A stretch of DNA of 64,000 nucleotides from Cohnella cholangitidis (GTDB lineage: Bacteria > Bacillota > Bacilli > Paenibacillales > Paenibacillaceae), in the NCBI RefSeq assembly GCF_014107495.1, contig NZ_CP041969.1, forward strand, positions 2,629,501-2,693,500. The letters are read 5' to 3'. The notes under the pieces were generated by a model, which was given only the letters and a program-made list of their open reading frames with translations, had not been told where the DNA came from and ran no database searches. Within the stretch, counting starts at the first letter, position 1; every line of letters begins with the position of its first letter. A program made the translations under genes and the position numbers. Shown piece by piece: positions 1 through 9,900 of this stretch.

Positions 1-380
1 GCCGATAACGCGGTGGCGACGAACAACGCATTGCCTAACCCCCATCCTCCGCGCAGCCAGACAAGCTCCCAGATTCCTCCGGAGTTTCCTCCGAGCGCTG
101 CGAATAGAGCGATAATGATAATTCCGCACAGCAACGTCCATTTGATCCCTAACCTAGACGATACGACTCCAGTGATTAACATGGCGACCGCCATGACCAA
201 GTTATAGCTGGTGAATAGCAACGTAACGTCGCTTGCCGAAGCTTGCAGCTTATGCGCGATCGCCGGAAGGATGGGATCGACTAAACCCAAGCCCATGAAG
301 GCGATAATACATGCAAATCCGACAGCCCAGACCGCTTTAGGCTGATCGAGTAACCTGCCTTGTCCTCTGCTCTTATCCAT
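1..380 (-). CDS. MFS transporter, N-terminal part (runs off the left edge)
   Basis: Partial membrane transporter of the major facilitator superfamily; only about 126 N-terminal residues are inside the window. The reading starts at an ATG whose complement is at 378-380, preceded by a GAGGAGA ribosome site, and stays open to base 1. After a short basic N-terminus (MDKSRGQGR) come alternating hydrophobic helices, including a first helix with the GLGLVDPILPAIA pattern typical of drug-efflux MFS proteins and a loop VSSRLGIKW resembling the conserved RxGxRx loop after helix 2. It is transcribed divergently from the LysR-type gene that follows, so that regulator probably controls it. Substrate cannot be told from this fragment; a drug or small-metabolite exporter is likely. 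Confidence 0.85.
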   Translation of the reverse strand, partial: MDKSRGQGRLLDQPKAVWAVGFACIIAFMGLGLVDPILPAIAHKLQASASDVTLLFTSYNLVMAVAMLITGVVSSRLGIKWTLLCGIIIIALFAALGGNSGGIWELVWLRGGWGLGNALFVATALS

Positions 381-484
381 GATGACTGCTTCTCTCCTCT
401 ATTTCGATGCCTTTTTTGTTGCTGGAATATCGCACATTAGCCTTCGTGACTTTCCATCCCTTATTATAAAAACCCCGTTAGATA

Positions 485-497
485 ATGTATAATACAT
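485..497. promoter_or_regulatory. Palindromic candidate operator between MFS and LysR genes
   Basis: ATGTAT-A-ATACAT is a perfect inverted repeat in the AT-rich 176-bp divergent intergenic region. A third ATGTAT copy follows at 514-519, with the same spacing character as LysR-type multi-site operators. The position, about 60 bp upstream of the LysR start and 105 bp from the MFS start, suits a shared divergent control site. Binding by the adjacent regulator is an inference. Confidence 0.5.
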
Positions 498-556
498 AAA
501 TCATTATAAAATCATGTATTCAAAGCTATCATAAATCCGCAAGGAGGAAATCCCCG

Positions 557-1456
557 GTGGAAATGCTTCAGCTCAAATACTTTCAAACCGTCGCTCGCTT
601 GGAGCACATGACCAAAGCGGCGGAACAGCTTCAGATCGCGCAGCCCTCTTTAAGCAAGACGATAGCCCGGCTGGAGGAAACCGTCGGCGTGCCTCTGTTC
701 GACCGCCAAGGACGGCAAATTCGGCTGAATCAGTTCGGCAGAACGTTCCTTGAACGCGTCGACCGAGCGTTCCGGGAGCTTGAGGAAGGCGGACGGGAAA
801 TCCGGGACATGGCGGGCTTGCACCGGGGAAGCGTGAAGCTCGGGGTGTCGATCACGAGCGTGCTTCCCGAATTGATCGGAGCGTTCGTGAAACAATATCC
901 GCAAGTCCATTTTCGCCAGACGTTGGGCACGACGTCCGCGATGAAACGGCAGCTCGAAGAAGGCGAGATCGACCTATGCATCTCGTCGATCCCGATCATT
1001 AGTCCCGAGCTCGAGTGGAAAGAGCTGATGACGGAGGAAATCTTCATCGCCGTTTCGCCGGAGCATGCCCTGGCAGATCGCGAAAGCATCCATTTGCATG
1101 AGCTCGGACAAGAGTCCTTCATCAGCATGAACGTCGGATTTGCCTTCCGGGATTTGACGGACCAGCTTTGTTCGCAAACCGGCTTTAAGCCCGCCATCAC
1201 CTTCGAGGTCGACGAACCTGAAGGTATCGTACGCCTCGTCGGACAGGGGCTTGGCATCGCGTTCCTGCCCGCGCTCGGATTGAAAGCGCGAGCCCGCCAC
1301 CATCTGAAGAGAATCCGAATCCTGAATCCGAATTTCTACCGGACTACAGGGCTTGCCTGGTCCAAGAAGCATTACTTGTCGCTCGCCGCGCAAAAATTCA
1401 GCGAGTATCTGATCTCCGGCTACGAGCGAATGCAGGATGAGCTGAGTAACGGTTAA
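557..1456 (+). CDS. LysR-family transcriptional regulator
   Basis: A 299-residue DNA-binding regulator of normal LysR length. The N-terminal winged helix-turn-helix is clear (residues about 4-62, with MTKAAEQLQIAQPSLSKTIA and PLFDRQGRQIRL), followed by the linker helix and a type-2 periplasmic-binding-like effector domain from about residue 90. The GTG at 557 sits 9 bases after AAGGAGG; the ATG at 563 is too far from that site. It is divergent from an MFS transporter, which it most likely activates or represses in response to a small ligand. The inducer cannot be predicted. Confidence 0.9.
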   Translation: MEMLQLKYFQTVARLEHMTKAAEQLQIAQPSLSKTIARLEETVGVPLFDRQGRQIRLNQFGRTFLERVDRAFRELEEGGREIRDMAGLHRGSVKLGVSITSVLPELIGAFVKQYPQVHFRQTLGTTSAMKRQLEEGEIDLCISSIPIISPELEWKELMTEEIFIAVSPEHALADRESIHLHELGQESFISMNVGFAFRDLTDQLCSQTGFKPAITFEVDEPEGIVRLVGQGLGIAFLPALGLKARARHHLKRIRILNPNFYRTTGLAWSKKHYLSLAAQKFSEYLISGYERMQDELSNG

Positions 1457-1463
1457 CAACGAT

Positions 1464-1514
1464 AAACGGCCGCCCCCGGAACGTCATCAAGACGTTGCCG
1501 GAATGCAGCCGTTT
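1464..1514. terminator. Bidirectional hairpin between convergent genes
   Basis: An outer arm AAACGGC (1464-1470) pairs with GCCGTTT (1508-1514), and an inner CCGGAACGTC pairs with GACGTTGCCGG. It lies between the stop of the LysR gene and the stop of the minus-strand ABC exporter gene, so it probably ends both transcripts. It lacks a long T run on either side. Confidence 0.55.
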
Positions 1515-1546
1515 ATTCGCGTTTTCCCTATCGCTTCATTTCGTCT

Positions 1547-3304
1547 TTACACGGGCAGGGAAGCTTTTTCTCCCTTTTGCAACTGATACATTTTATAATA
1601 ACGCCCCTCTAGCGCCATAAGTTGGTCGTGGGTTCCGCGTTCGACGATCTCGCCCCGATGGAGCACGAGAATCTGATTGGCGTCACGGATCGTAGACAGC
1701 CGATGCGCGATCACCAACGTTGTCCTGCCTTCGCTGACGACTTTGAGCGCGCGTTGGATCAAGCCCTCCGTCTCGCTATCGATGCTAGCCGTCGCTTCAT
1801 CCAGGATGAGAATCGACGGATCGAACGCTAGGGCTCTGGCGAAGGAGATGAGCTGCCGTTGGCCGGACGAAAGCGTGCTGCCCCGTTCCACCACCTGCTC
1901 GTCGTAACCATTCGGAAGCTGCTCCACGAATGCCGCGGCCCCAACGTCCGCAATCGCTTTTTTGACCCGTTCCAGCGATATTCCTTCATTATACAAGCTC
2001 ACGTTGAACTTGATATCCCCGGCGAACAGGTAAGGGTCTTGAAGCACGATCCCCATATGCTTGCGCAGAGCTTGCTTGGATAAAGTAGAGATATCCGCGC
2101 CGTCAATGGTGATCTTGCCCTTGCCTGGCTCGTAGAAACCTAGCAGCAGATTGATGATCGAGCTCTTGCCAGAGCCCGTATGCCCGACTAACGCAACCGT
2201 CTCGCCCTTGCGCGCCTCGAAGGTGATCCCCTTCAACACATTATCTTCGCCGTTATAAGCGAACGTAACATCCTCGAACTTCACTACGCCTTCCGGCCGT
2301 TCGGCATGCTCGGCATCCTCGATTTCCTTGCCTTCCATGTCCATGATAGCGAACACTTTATCGGCGGACACGAACGCTCTCTGGGCATTGGTAAGCTGGT
2401 CGAAGATTCCGATGATCGGATTAAATATGCGCCCCAAATAGTCTATGAAGGCGTAGAATACTCCGAACGAAAGAGCCGCGTTCTCGATAGAGGCCCGCCC
2501 GAAATACCAAATGACGAATGCCGTGACAAGACTGCCGATGGTGCCGACGATGTTCCGCGACGATAGCGAGAATACGCGGAATTGTTTCACCTGGTTCACG
2601 TAGCGATCCTCGTTCAGCTCCGTGAACTCTTCGATCGTCGCTTTCTCCCGGCGGAAAGCCTGTATGATCGGCATAACGATGATCGACTCGTTAAGCATCG
2701 CGTTCATATCGCTGAGCCGCGCGCGCATGATCGCGATGTACTTCTGCGAATATTTCAGGTGAACGTACATGATAAGCGCGAACAGAGGAGGCAGCAGCAA
2801 GGTAAACAGGGCAAGCCGCGCATCCAAAATAAAGAGGGCGACGAAAATACCCGCCAGTTGAATGAAGCTAACGACGAAGGTCGCCATGAAGCTCATGAAC
2901 AGATCCCGAATAGCTTCCGTGTCGTTCGCTACGCGCGACACGACCTGCCCGACCGGCGTATTGTCGAAGTAACGGAGCGGAATGCGTTGGATATGGCGCA
3001 TCACGTCCATTCGCATGTTCTTGATAATTCGCAGAGCGGTAGATTGCAAAATGTAGGATTGCGTAAAATTGCTGATTCCGGCAAGCAAGAGAAGTCCGAT
3101 ATAGAAAGCCAGCAGCGCGAGTACGGGACCTAACTCATCCGTCCGCACGGACAAATGCTTGTCGATGATCGTCTTGATAATATAGGGGCCGCCCAGTTCT
3201 GCCCCTACCGCGAAGCATAGGATGACTATCGCCGCGAATATCCGGTACTTATAGACGAGAGCGTAGGCAAAAAGCCTTCTCGCCGTAGAACGTTTGGGGT
3301 TCAT
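1547..3304 (-). CDS. Heterodimeric ABC multidrug exporter subunit, BmrD-like (canonical site)
   Basis: A 585-residue half-transporter: six-helix exporter membrane domain (residues about 15-310), then a nucleotide-binding domain with Walker A GHTGSGKSS, signature LSSGQRQL and Walker B SILILDEATASID carrying the catalytic Glu. The start ATG follows AAGGAGG. It lies 47 bp downstream of its partner gene on the same strand, in the same order as bmrC-bmrD (yheI-yheH) in Bacillus. Because the partner has Asp in place of the catalytic Glu, the dimer should have one good and one degenerate ATP site, as BmrCD does. It is expected in the cytoplasmic membrane exporting hydrophobic drugs or lipids. It is shorter than Bacillus BmrD, which has an extra segment. 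Confidence 0.88.
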   Translation of the reverse strand: MNPKRSTARRLFAYALVYKYRIFAAIVILCFAVGAELGGPYIIKTIIDKHLSVRTDELGPVLALLAFYIGLLLLAGISNFTQSYILQSTALRIIKNMRMDVMRHIQRIPLRYFDNTPVGQVVSRVANDTEAIRDLFMSFMATFVVSFIQLAGIFVALFILDARLALFTLLLPPLFALIMYVHLKYSQKYIAIMRARLSDMNAMLNESIIVMPIIQAFRREKATIEEFTELNEDRYVNQVKQFRVFSLSSRNIVGTIGSLVTAFVIWYFGRASIENAALSFGVFYAFIDYLGRIFNPIIGIFDQLTNAQRAFVSADKVFAIMDMEGKEIEDAEHAERPEGVVKFEDVTFAYNGEDNVLKGITFEARKGETVALVGHTGSGKSSIINLLLGFYEPGKGKITIDGADISTLSKQALRKHMGIVLQDPYLFAGDIKFNVSLYNEGISLERVKKAIADVGAAAFVEQLPNGYDEQVVERGSTLSSGQRQLISFARALAFDPSILILDEATASIDSETEGLIQRALKVVSEGRTTLVIAHRLSTIRDANQILVLHRGEIVERGTHDQLMALEGRYYKMYQLQKGEKASLPV

Positions 3305-3351
3305 TAGGGCCTCCTTCTATAGGGTGGGCATCTATTTCATCAGTTATCGCA

Positions 3352-5097
3352 TTACTCTTCTAAGCTAGCTTCCATTTGCTGACGATCCCACTGCTCCTTG
3401 TACCACCCTCCGTGCAGCATGAGCTGCTCATGGGTGCCTTCTTCCCGAATCCGTCCTTCGTCGAGCACGACGATCCAGTTCGCATGGCTGACCGCGGACA
3501 ATCGATGCGTCGTGATGAGCGTCGTTTTGCCGGCGCGTTCTTTGCGGATTTGTCCGACGATCCGGCTTTCCGTTCGGGCATCCACCGCCGACAGCGAGTC
3601 GTCCAGCAGCAAAATTTCCGAATCGATCAACAGAGCCCGCGCGATGGCGAGCCGTTGCTTCTGTCCGCCGGACAGCATAACGCCGTTCTCTCCGACGATC
3701 GTGCCCAATCCTTCCGGCATCTGGGCGATATCCTGCGTGAAGGATGCCATCTCGATCGCGCGGGCGATTTCTTCCTCCGTTGCATCCGGTTTGCCGAGGG
3801 CGATGTTGTCGCGGATCGATTTCGATAAGAGCAGGTGCTCTTGCGGGACGTAAGCAATCCATCGCTTCATCTGCTCCAGCGAGATCTGTTCGACCGGAAT
3901 ATGGGATACGAAGAGCATCTCCCGACTTAGAGGATACTGCCTTAGCAATTGCTTGAGCAGCGTGCTTTTCCCGCTTCCGGTTTTGCCGACGATGCCCAAC
4001 GTCTCCCCCCGCTCCAGCCGGAATGAAATGTTGTCCAAGCTTGGGGACGAGGCGGACGGGTATTTGAAGGTAAGATCTTTCATCTCGATAACCGTCGGAG
4101 CTTCTAACTCGATCGGGTCTTCCGCTTCTTGGATGTCCGCTTGTTCGGCCAATACCGTTTCGAGCCGGTCAGCCGAAGCGCTCCCCCGCTGCAGCACGTT
4201 AATGAACTCGCCGAAAGCGATCATAGGCCATATGAGCATCCCTAAATAAATGTTGAAGGATACAAGCTGCCCGAGCGTAATTTCATCGTGAAAAACCAAA
4301 TAAGAGCCATAACCGATTCCGATGCAATAGCTTGCGCCGACGATAAGCGAGATCGATGGCTGGAATAACGCGTTCAAGATCGACACCCGTCTGTTCTTGT
4401 CCATGACCTCCGTCGTAATTCGATCGAAAGCTCCCAGATCGCGCTCCTCTTGGACGTAGGAACGAATGACCCTGATGCCGGATACCGATTCCAGCACGTG
4501 TTCGTTCATTCGGCCGAACGATTCCTGCGCGGCAAGGAACCGGACGCGTACCTTGGCTCCCAGCTTGCTAATGACCAGCACGAGCAGCGGCAGCGGGATA
4601 AGCGCGGCGATCATGAGCTTGACGCTGATAAAAGAAAACATCATCACGATTACGACCGACGCGCCGACAAGCGTATTCACGAGCGTCATGACGCCGTATC
4701 CGGCAGTCTGTCCGATCGCCAAAATATCGTTCGTCGCAAGCGCCATCAGTTGCCCCGTGCTGTTCCGTTGGAAGAAGGACGGCGCCATTCTAGTCAGATG
4801 CTTGAGCAGCCGCGCCCTGAGCAGCTTTTCTATCAGGATGGAATTGCCGAACAAGGTCGTAATCCATATGTATACCATTACGTATACGAGCAAGGAGAGT
4901 CCGACAAGCCATGCGACGGTTTGATTCAACTCGCCGGACGTCAGCGTCCCTTGCTTGATGACGTCGATCATGTTTCCGATCAGCTTGGGCGGGATCATGG
5001 ATAGTAGGCTAACCGCCGTCATTAACCCGATCGCAATAGCGTAAGTCCCCCATCTTGCCTTAAAAAACCACTTGAGACGACTAACGAAAGACATCAT
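3352..5097 (-). CDS. Heterodimeric ABC multidrug exporter subunit, BmrC-like (degenerate site)
   Basis: A 581-residue half-transporter strongly resembling Bacillus BmrC/YheI along its whole length, including the N-terminal motif WFFKARWGTYAIAIG and the phrase SFNIYLGMLIWPMIAFGE. Nucleotide-binding domain: Walker A GKTGSGKST, signature LSGGQKQR, Walker B EILLLDDSLSAVD, where the usual catalytic Glu is Asp. That replacement is the hallmark of the degenerate half of this exporter family. First gene of the pair; two consecutive ATGs follow a GGAGGGGG site, so either may be used. The 211-bp gap upstream is divergent from the CrtC-like gene. Export of drugs is inferred from family. Confidence 0.9.
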   Translation of the reverse strand: MMSFVSRLKWFFKARWGTYAIAIGLMTAVSLLSMIPPKLIGNMIDVIKQGTLTSGELNQTVAWLVGLSLLVYVMVYIWITTLFGNSILIEKLLRARLLKHLTRMAPSFFQRNSTGQLMALATNDILAIGQTAGYGVMTLVNTLVGASVVIVMMFSFISVKLMIAALIPLPLLVLVISKLGAKVRVRFLAAQESFGRMNEHVLESVSGIRVIRSYVQEERDLGAFDRITTEVMDKNRRVSILNALFQPSISLIVGASYCIGIGYGSYLVFHDEITLGQLVSFNIYLGMLIWPMIAFGEFINVLQRGSASADRLETVLAEQADIQEAEDPIELEAPTVIEMKDLTFKYPSASSPSLDNISFRLERGETLGIVGKTGSGKSTLLKQLLRQYPLSREMLFVSHIPVEQISLEQMKRWIAYVPQEHLLLSKSIRDNIALGKPDATEEEIARAIEMASFTQDIAQMPEGLGTIVGENGVMLSGGQKQRLAIARALLIDSEILLLDDSLSAVDARTESRIVGQIRKERAGKTTLITTHRLSAVSHANWIVVLDEGRIREEGTHEQLMLHGGWYKEQWDRQQMEASLEE

Positions 5098-5308
5098 TTT
5101 CCCCCTCCCGTCATTTCCATTTTTTACACATGCTTCGATCTTAACGTTTCGTACGGATGAAGTCTACGCGAACGCTTCATTTTTCTTTATACGATTTAAC
5201 GGTCTTCCCAAGTCGCCATTTCCGCGGCCCATACATACTTTATACTTACGATCCGCCTAGAGAGAAGCCTTCCGAGAGTCGGCTTAGACGAAAGAAGGGA
5301 TTACGCCT

Positions 5309-6400
5309 ATGAACGATCAACGAGCAGCCCTGTCCATTCCGAAAGACGCTGCGCCCCATCCCGAGTCCAATCTGGAATGGTGGTATTGTTACGCTTATAT
5401 CGACGGAAGCGGAGGAAGGCGTTACGCGCTCATGATCTCGTTCTTCCGCGTCGGAGAGCTGCCTCGGCTTAAAGGGCATTATTTGATCTATTCTCTTATC
5501 CGGTTAGACCAACCGGGGTTCATTGCCCGATCTTGCTTGGACCGTGCGCTAGTCTACCAAATGGCCGGACTGTATCTTCCTTCATATTTTCTGATCAAGC
5601 CGAACGATAAGCATACTTGGGAGCAGTACGGCACGCTGCTCAAAGGCAAGCTTCCTTCTCCGCACTCGTGGATGAAGGACGTATCCGTTCGCTCGCGCCC
5701 GACCAGACTGGATTACGGCGAGGCTTCGATAATATTTAAGGACGAAGAGAGCCAACGGTTTACGCTGCATATCCAAGACCGGGAAGCACGAATTGAACTG
5801 GAATTCGAGCCTTGCAAACGGTTGACCGCCATCGACGAGCAAGGTACGTTAAACGGCTTCTACTATTATTCGTCTACCCGTAATTCCGTTAAAGGACGTA
5901 TCTACGATGAGGAAGGCTCGGAGCAAGTGTCCGGGGAAGGCTGGTTCGACCATCAGTGGGGGAGAAACTACGAACTGCTTAAAGGCGAAGGCTGGAACTG
6001 GTTTGGGCTTCAGCTCGACGACGGCCGGGAACTGCTCATCAGCCAGCTTCACGCGGCGGACCCCGCAAGCCCTCCCGCTTCCCCTACCGCCATCTTCATC
6101 CTAAACGATCGTGCTTCCATGTCGGTCAACAACATCAAGCTCCAACCGCTTCGGTTCTGGAAAAGCTTCCGATCGGGAATGACCTATCCGATCGAGTGGC
6201 GCATCCTCCTTCCCGATTACCGGCTCGAGCTGCGCGTCGCTCCCCTGATCGATAATCAGGAGATGCCGATTATCGGTCCGATTCGAGCCATATGGGAAGG
6301 AGTCTGCCTCGTAACCGGCGTCGACCACGAGTGCCGCAAGCCGATCAGGGGAAAAGGATTCGTCGAGTTGGCCGGGTACGCCAAATACGCTAAACTTTAA
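5309..6400 (+). CDS. CrtC/AttH-type lipocalin-fold protein
   Basis: A 363-residue protein with the signatures of the CrtC/AttH (hydroxyneurosporene synthase) family: HPESNLEWWY near the N-terminus (about residues 18-27), GEGWFDHQWG (about 210-219), and GWNWFGLQLDDGRELL (about 228-243). In characterised relatives this double lipocalin-like fold adds water to a carotenoid double bond, but most Firmicutes homologues have no known substrate and no carotenoid genes are visible nearby. No signal peptide or membrane helix is seen, so it should be cytoplasmic. It is monocistronic, starting at an ATG after AAGGGA and ending before a bidirectional hairpin. Confidence 0.75.
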   Translation: MNDQRAALSIPKDAAPHPESNLEWWYCYAYIDGSGGRRYALMISFFRVGELPRLKGHYLIYSLIRLDQPGFIARSCLDRALVYQMAGLYLPSYFLIKPNDKHTWEQYGTLLKGKLPSPHSWMKDVSVRSRPTRLDYGEASIIFKDEESQRFTLHIQDREARIELEFEPCKRLTAIDEQGTLNGFYYYSSTRNSVKGRIYDEEGSEQVSGEGWFDHQWGRNYELLKGEGWNWFGLQLDDGRELLISQLHAADPASPPASPTAIFILNDRASMSVNNIKLQPLRFWKSFRSGMTYPIEWRILLPDYRLELRVAPLIDNQEMPIIGPIRAIWEGVCLVTGVDHECRKPIRGKGFVELAGYAKYAKL

Positions 6401-6411
6401 GCGATAACAAA

Positions 6412-6448
6412 ACCCTCCGCAATCGGTGCTCGTTGCCGCTCGGAGGGT
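6412..6448. terminator. Bidirectional hairpin between convergent genes
   Basis: ACCCTCCG (6412-6419) pairs with CGGAGGGT (6441-6448), with A-rich sequence on the left and T-rich on the right. It lies between the stop codons of the CrtC-like gene and the small DUF gene and could serve both. Confidence 0.65.
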
Positions 6449-6460
6449 CTTGTTCGCTGC

Positions 6461-6757
6461 TTATTCTTCGCCTTCCCGGTAATGCTCCTTGCAGAAATCG
6501 GACAGAGCCGCTTCCTCTTCGTCTTCAAGCTCGGCATCGACGAAACGGTCCGTCGTTTTCTCGTACAGCTTGTAGCTCACGACGCGCCCCTGCTCCCCGT
6601 CGATCTTATACACGGCTTTAACATATATTCCGTTCGCGGAGTAAAGTTCGTCGTCTTCGTCCAGCTCAAGATCGATCAGAAACTCGTAGCGTTTCCCCGC
6701 TAAAATTTGAAAAGGATCCTTGACCAGCTCCACGCTGTATTCCGTTACTGTAAGCAT
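6461..6757 (-). CDS. Small acidic protein, DUF6509-like
   Basis: A 98-residue, very acidic cytoplasmic protein with the run VTEYSVELVKDPFQILAGKR near the N-terminus and an EDEEEAA stretch near the C-terminus. The N-terminal phrase (V-KDPFxIL-GKRYEFxxDL) matches my recollection of the DUF6509 family common in Bacillales; I cannot check this. No catalytic motif is visible and the function is unknown. The ATG follows a GGAAGGATG-like site. It stands alone, convergent with the CrtC-like gene. Confidence 0.7.
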   Translation of the reverse strand: MLTVTEYSVELVKDPFQILAGKRYEFLIDLELDEDDELYSANGIYVKAVYKIDGEQGRVVSYKLYEKTTDRFVDAELEDEEEAALSDFCKEHYREGEE

Positions 6758-6910
6758 TCTCTCATCCTTCCATTGGCTATGATCCCATTATACACCTTCG
6801 GCATGCCGAAACGGGAAGTGTAGCGCAACGACGAATTTGCGAGAAAATCGTTCGTCGTTCTTTCGCTCTCCGCAGCGTGTTTTTTTGAGTCCGTTATTCT
6901 ATTTAAAAAC

Positions 6911-6940
6911 ATTCACGCAGCCTTCTCAGGCTGCGTGAAT
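6911..6940 (-). terminator. Strong rho-independent terminator of the SLH surface-protein gene
   Basis: ATTCACGCAGCC and GGCTGCGTGAAT form a perfect 12-bp stem with a 6-base loop. It lies 33 bp past the stop of the large SLH gene, with a T run on the minus strand; a T run also follows on the plus strand. Confidence 0.85.
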
Positions 6941-6972
6941 TGTTTTTTTGGGGGGCGGTATCACTCCCCCAT

Positions 6973-9900
6973 TTAATCAATCGAACCAAGCGCTTGCAGC
7001 GTACGTATTAACACGGCCGCCGCTTGAGCGCGCGTCGTTTCTCCCTTCGGGCCGAACGTATTCGCGGATGTTCCCGTCATGATCTTAAGCTTGATCATCA
7101 GGCGTACGTCGTCCAAATGCGCCGCATTCGCGTTTCCGATATCTTTGAAGCCGTCCAAGCTCGCGGCGCTCCGCTCGGTCGTCGGTTTCTCAAGCTTGAT
7201 CGCTGCCGCCAGCATGCTCGCCATTTCCTCTCGGGTCAGCGGTTGATCGGGCAAGAAGCGCTCTCCGCTCCCGAAGTCGATCAGGCCAAGCTCTTTCGCC
7301 GTGGCTACAGCGCCGAAGTACCAAGCACCGGGCTTCACGTCGTCATAAGGCGCTGAACCGCCGGATATCGTGCCTCTACCCAATGACCGAATCAGCACGG
7401 CCGCGAATTCCGCTCTCGTCACGGATTGGTTCGGCGCGTATTTCCCGCCGCCGACGCCTTCGACGAGTCCTTTCGCCGCGGCGAGCTCCACGAACGGCCG
7501 GCTCCACTGCTTGACCGTATCGTTAAAGCTAACCTTGTTGTCCGCAACGACGTACACGCTGTTGGAAGCCGAAGCGATCGTCGCGTACAGGATGCCGTCG
7601 ATCTTCACTGCCTTAGCGGGAACGAACTCGAACTTCTTGGCCGCTGCGTTATAGCGGAACGCGCCCCATTGCTCAGGCATGCCGGTTATGCTCTTCGGCA
7701 TCGGGATCAGCCTTGCGATCGCTTGGCTGAATCGATCCGCCGATCCGATCGCCAAGCCCGTTTTCGTATTCACGATATCCATATGGAAATCCACGATTGC
7801 TCCCAGCGCGATTCCGTTCGGCAGGCCGCCGGCGAACGCGGATCGAATCTCTTTATCCCCCGATTTGTCGGTCAGGGAAATTTTGAAGCTGATCTCGTCG
7901 GCTTTAAGGCCGTTCTTGGCAAGCAGATCCTTCAGCCCCGGGATAAGCGACGCCAGATTGACCGGCACCCGATAACTGCCGTAAGGCGTTTTGATTTCGA
8001 TGAAAAACGCCGCGTTCTCGCCGGCAAGGCTGGTTAAGGCTCCGGCCGGAAAGCTGACGTAAGCCGTACCGTTCTTCGGCGTCGTTTCAACGACGAAGAA
8101 CGGCTTCGAGGCGTCGATCGCGTCCGGGTTCAGCTTCGTGCCGTTCACGTCGATGAACGGAACTTCAACCGTTGGCGTCGAGCTGCCGCTGCCGCCTCCG
8201 CCCGTCGAAGGCAGAGACGCACGCGTTACCGTTACGGTGTACGTCTTCGTTGCGCCGTTCTGGGCGGTCACGACGATCGTAATCGGGTTGCTCCCTACGT
8301 TCAGGCCGACCGACGCCGCTCCGGCCGTCAATGTTTGGCCGTTCACCGTCACCGTCGCCGTAACGTTGGCCATCGTCGGCATAATCGCGATGCTGTACAC
8401 GCTATTGGTCACGCTGGCCGTGTAACTCGTCGTACCTGGCGCGAACGCCGGACTCAGCGTACCGCTCGACAGCGTTAACCCGCTCAAGTTCGCGTCTCCG
8501 CTCGCCTCTCTCGCCACCGTCACCGTATACGTATTCGTCGTGCCGTTCTGGGCGGTCACGACGATCGTAATCGGGTTACTCCCTACATTCAGGTCGACCG
8601 ACACCGCTCCGGCCATCAACGATTGGCCGTTCACCGTCACCGTCGCCGTAACGTCAGCCACTATCGGCGTCACCGATACGCTGCTCACGCTAATGGTCAC
8701 GCTGCCGTGTAACTCGTCGTACCTGGCGCGAACACCGGCTCAGCGTGCCGCTCGACAGCGTCAACCCGCTCAAATTCGCATCGTCGCTCGCCGCTCGCGT
8801 CACCGTCACCGTATACGTCTTCGTCGTGCCGTTCTGGGCGGTCACGACTATCGTAATCGTGTTGCTCCCTACATTCAGATCGACCGACACCGCTCCGGCC
8901 GTCAATGTTTGGCCGTTCACCGTCACCGTCGCCGTAACGTTGGCCATCGTCGGCATAATCGCGATGCTGTACACGCTATTGGTCACGCTGGCCGTGTAAC
9001 TCGTCGTACCTGGCGCGAACGCCGGACTCAGCGTACCGCTCGACAGCGTTAACCCGCTCAAGTTCGCGTCTCCGCTCGCCTCTCTCGCCACCGTCACCGT
9101 ATACGTATTCGTCGTGCCGTTCTGGGCGGTCACGACGATCGTAATCGGGTTACTCCCTACATTCAGGTCGACCGACACCGCTCCGGCCATCAACGATTGG
9201 CCGTTCACCGTCACCGTCGCCGTAACGTCAGCCACTATCGGCGTCACCGATACGCTGCTCACGCTAATGGTCACGCTGGCCGTGTAACCCGTCCTGCCGC
9301 CGCGAAAGTCGGGCTCAACGTGCCGCTCGACAGCGTCAAGCCGCTCAAGTTGGCGTTCGCCGACGCCGCCCGCGTGACGGCGACCGTGTACTCCTTGCTC
9401 GTGACGCCGTCTTCGGCCGTAACGAGTATCGTGATCGTCTTCGTTCCGACCGGAAGCGAGATCGGATTGGAGAAATTACCGCTAAGCGTCGGCGTTCCGT
9501 CTACAGTGATCGTTGCCCGGTTGTTATTGACCGGCTTTAAGTAAATCTCCGTGAGGCCGTTTCCCACGTTAACGGTGTAAGCGGTCGTTCCGGGCGCGAA
9601 CGGTTCGTTAAAATAATCGGAGCTTAGCGCGAGCCCGCTAAGCGTCGCATCCGTAAAGGGAGCCCGCGTGATCGTGATCGTATAAGTCCTCGTCATGCCG
9701 TTAAAAGCCGTAACCACGACCGGTATAATATTGTCGCCTTTTAGTAACGGAATCGGTAAAGATGGGCTGCCGCCGGCCGCGCCGACGCCGCCGACGGTGA
9801 CGCTGGCATTGTTGCTGCTGGCGCTGAGCACCGGCGTAACCGTCGTCGAGGTCACGTTGTTTGGTACGCTAAGCGAATAATTCAGAACGCCCGGCAAGAA

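Noticed and set aside
7426..8037. 203-codon open frame on the plus strand
   Set aside because: Shadow of the SLH gene; Arg/His-rich composition and no start site.
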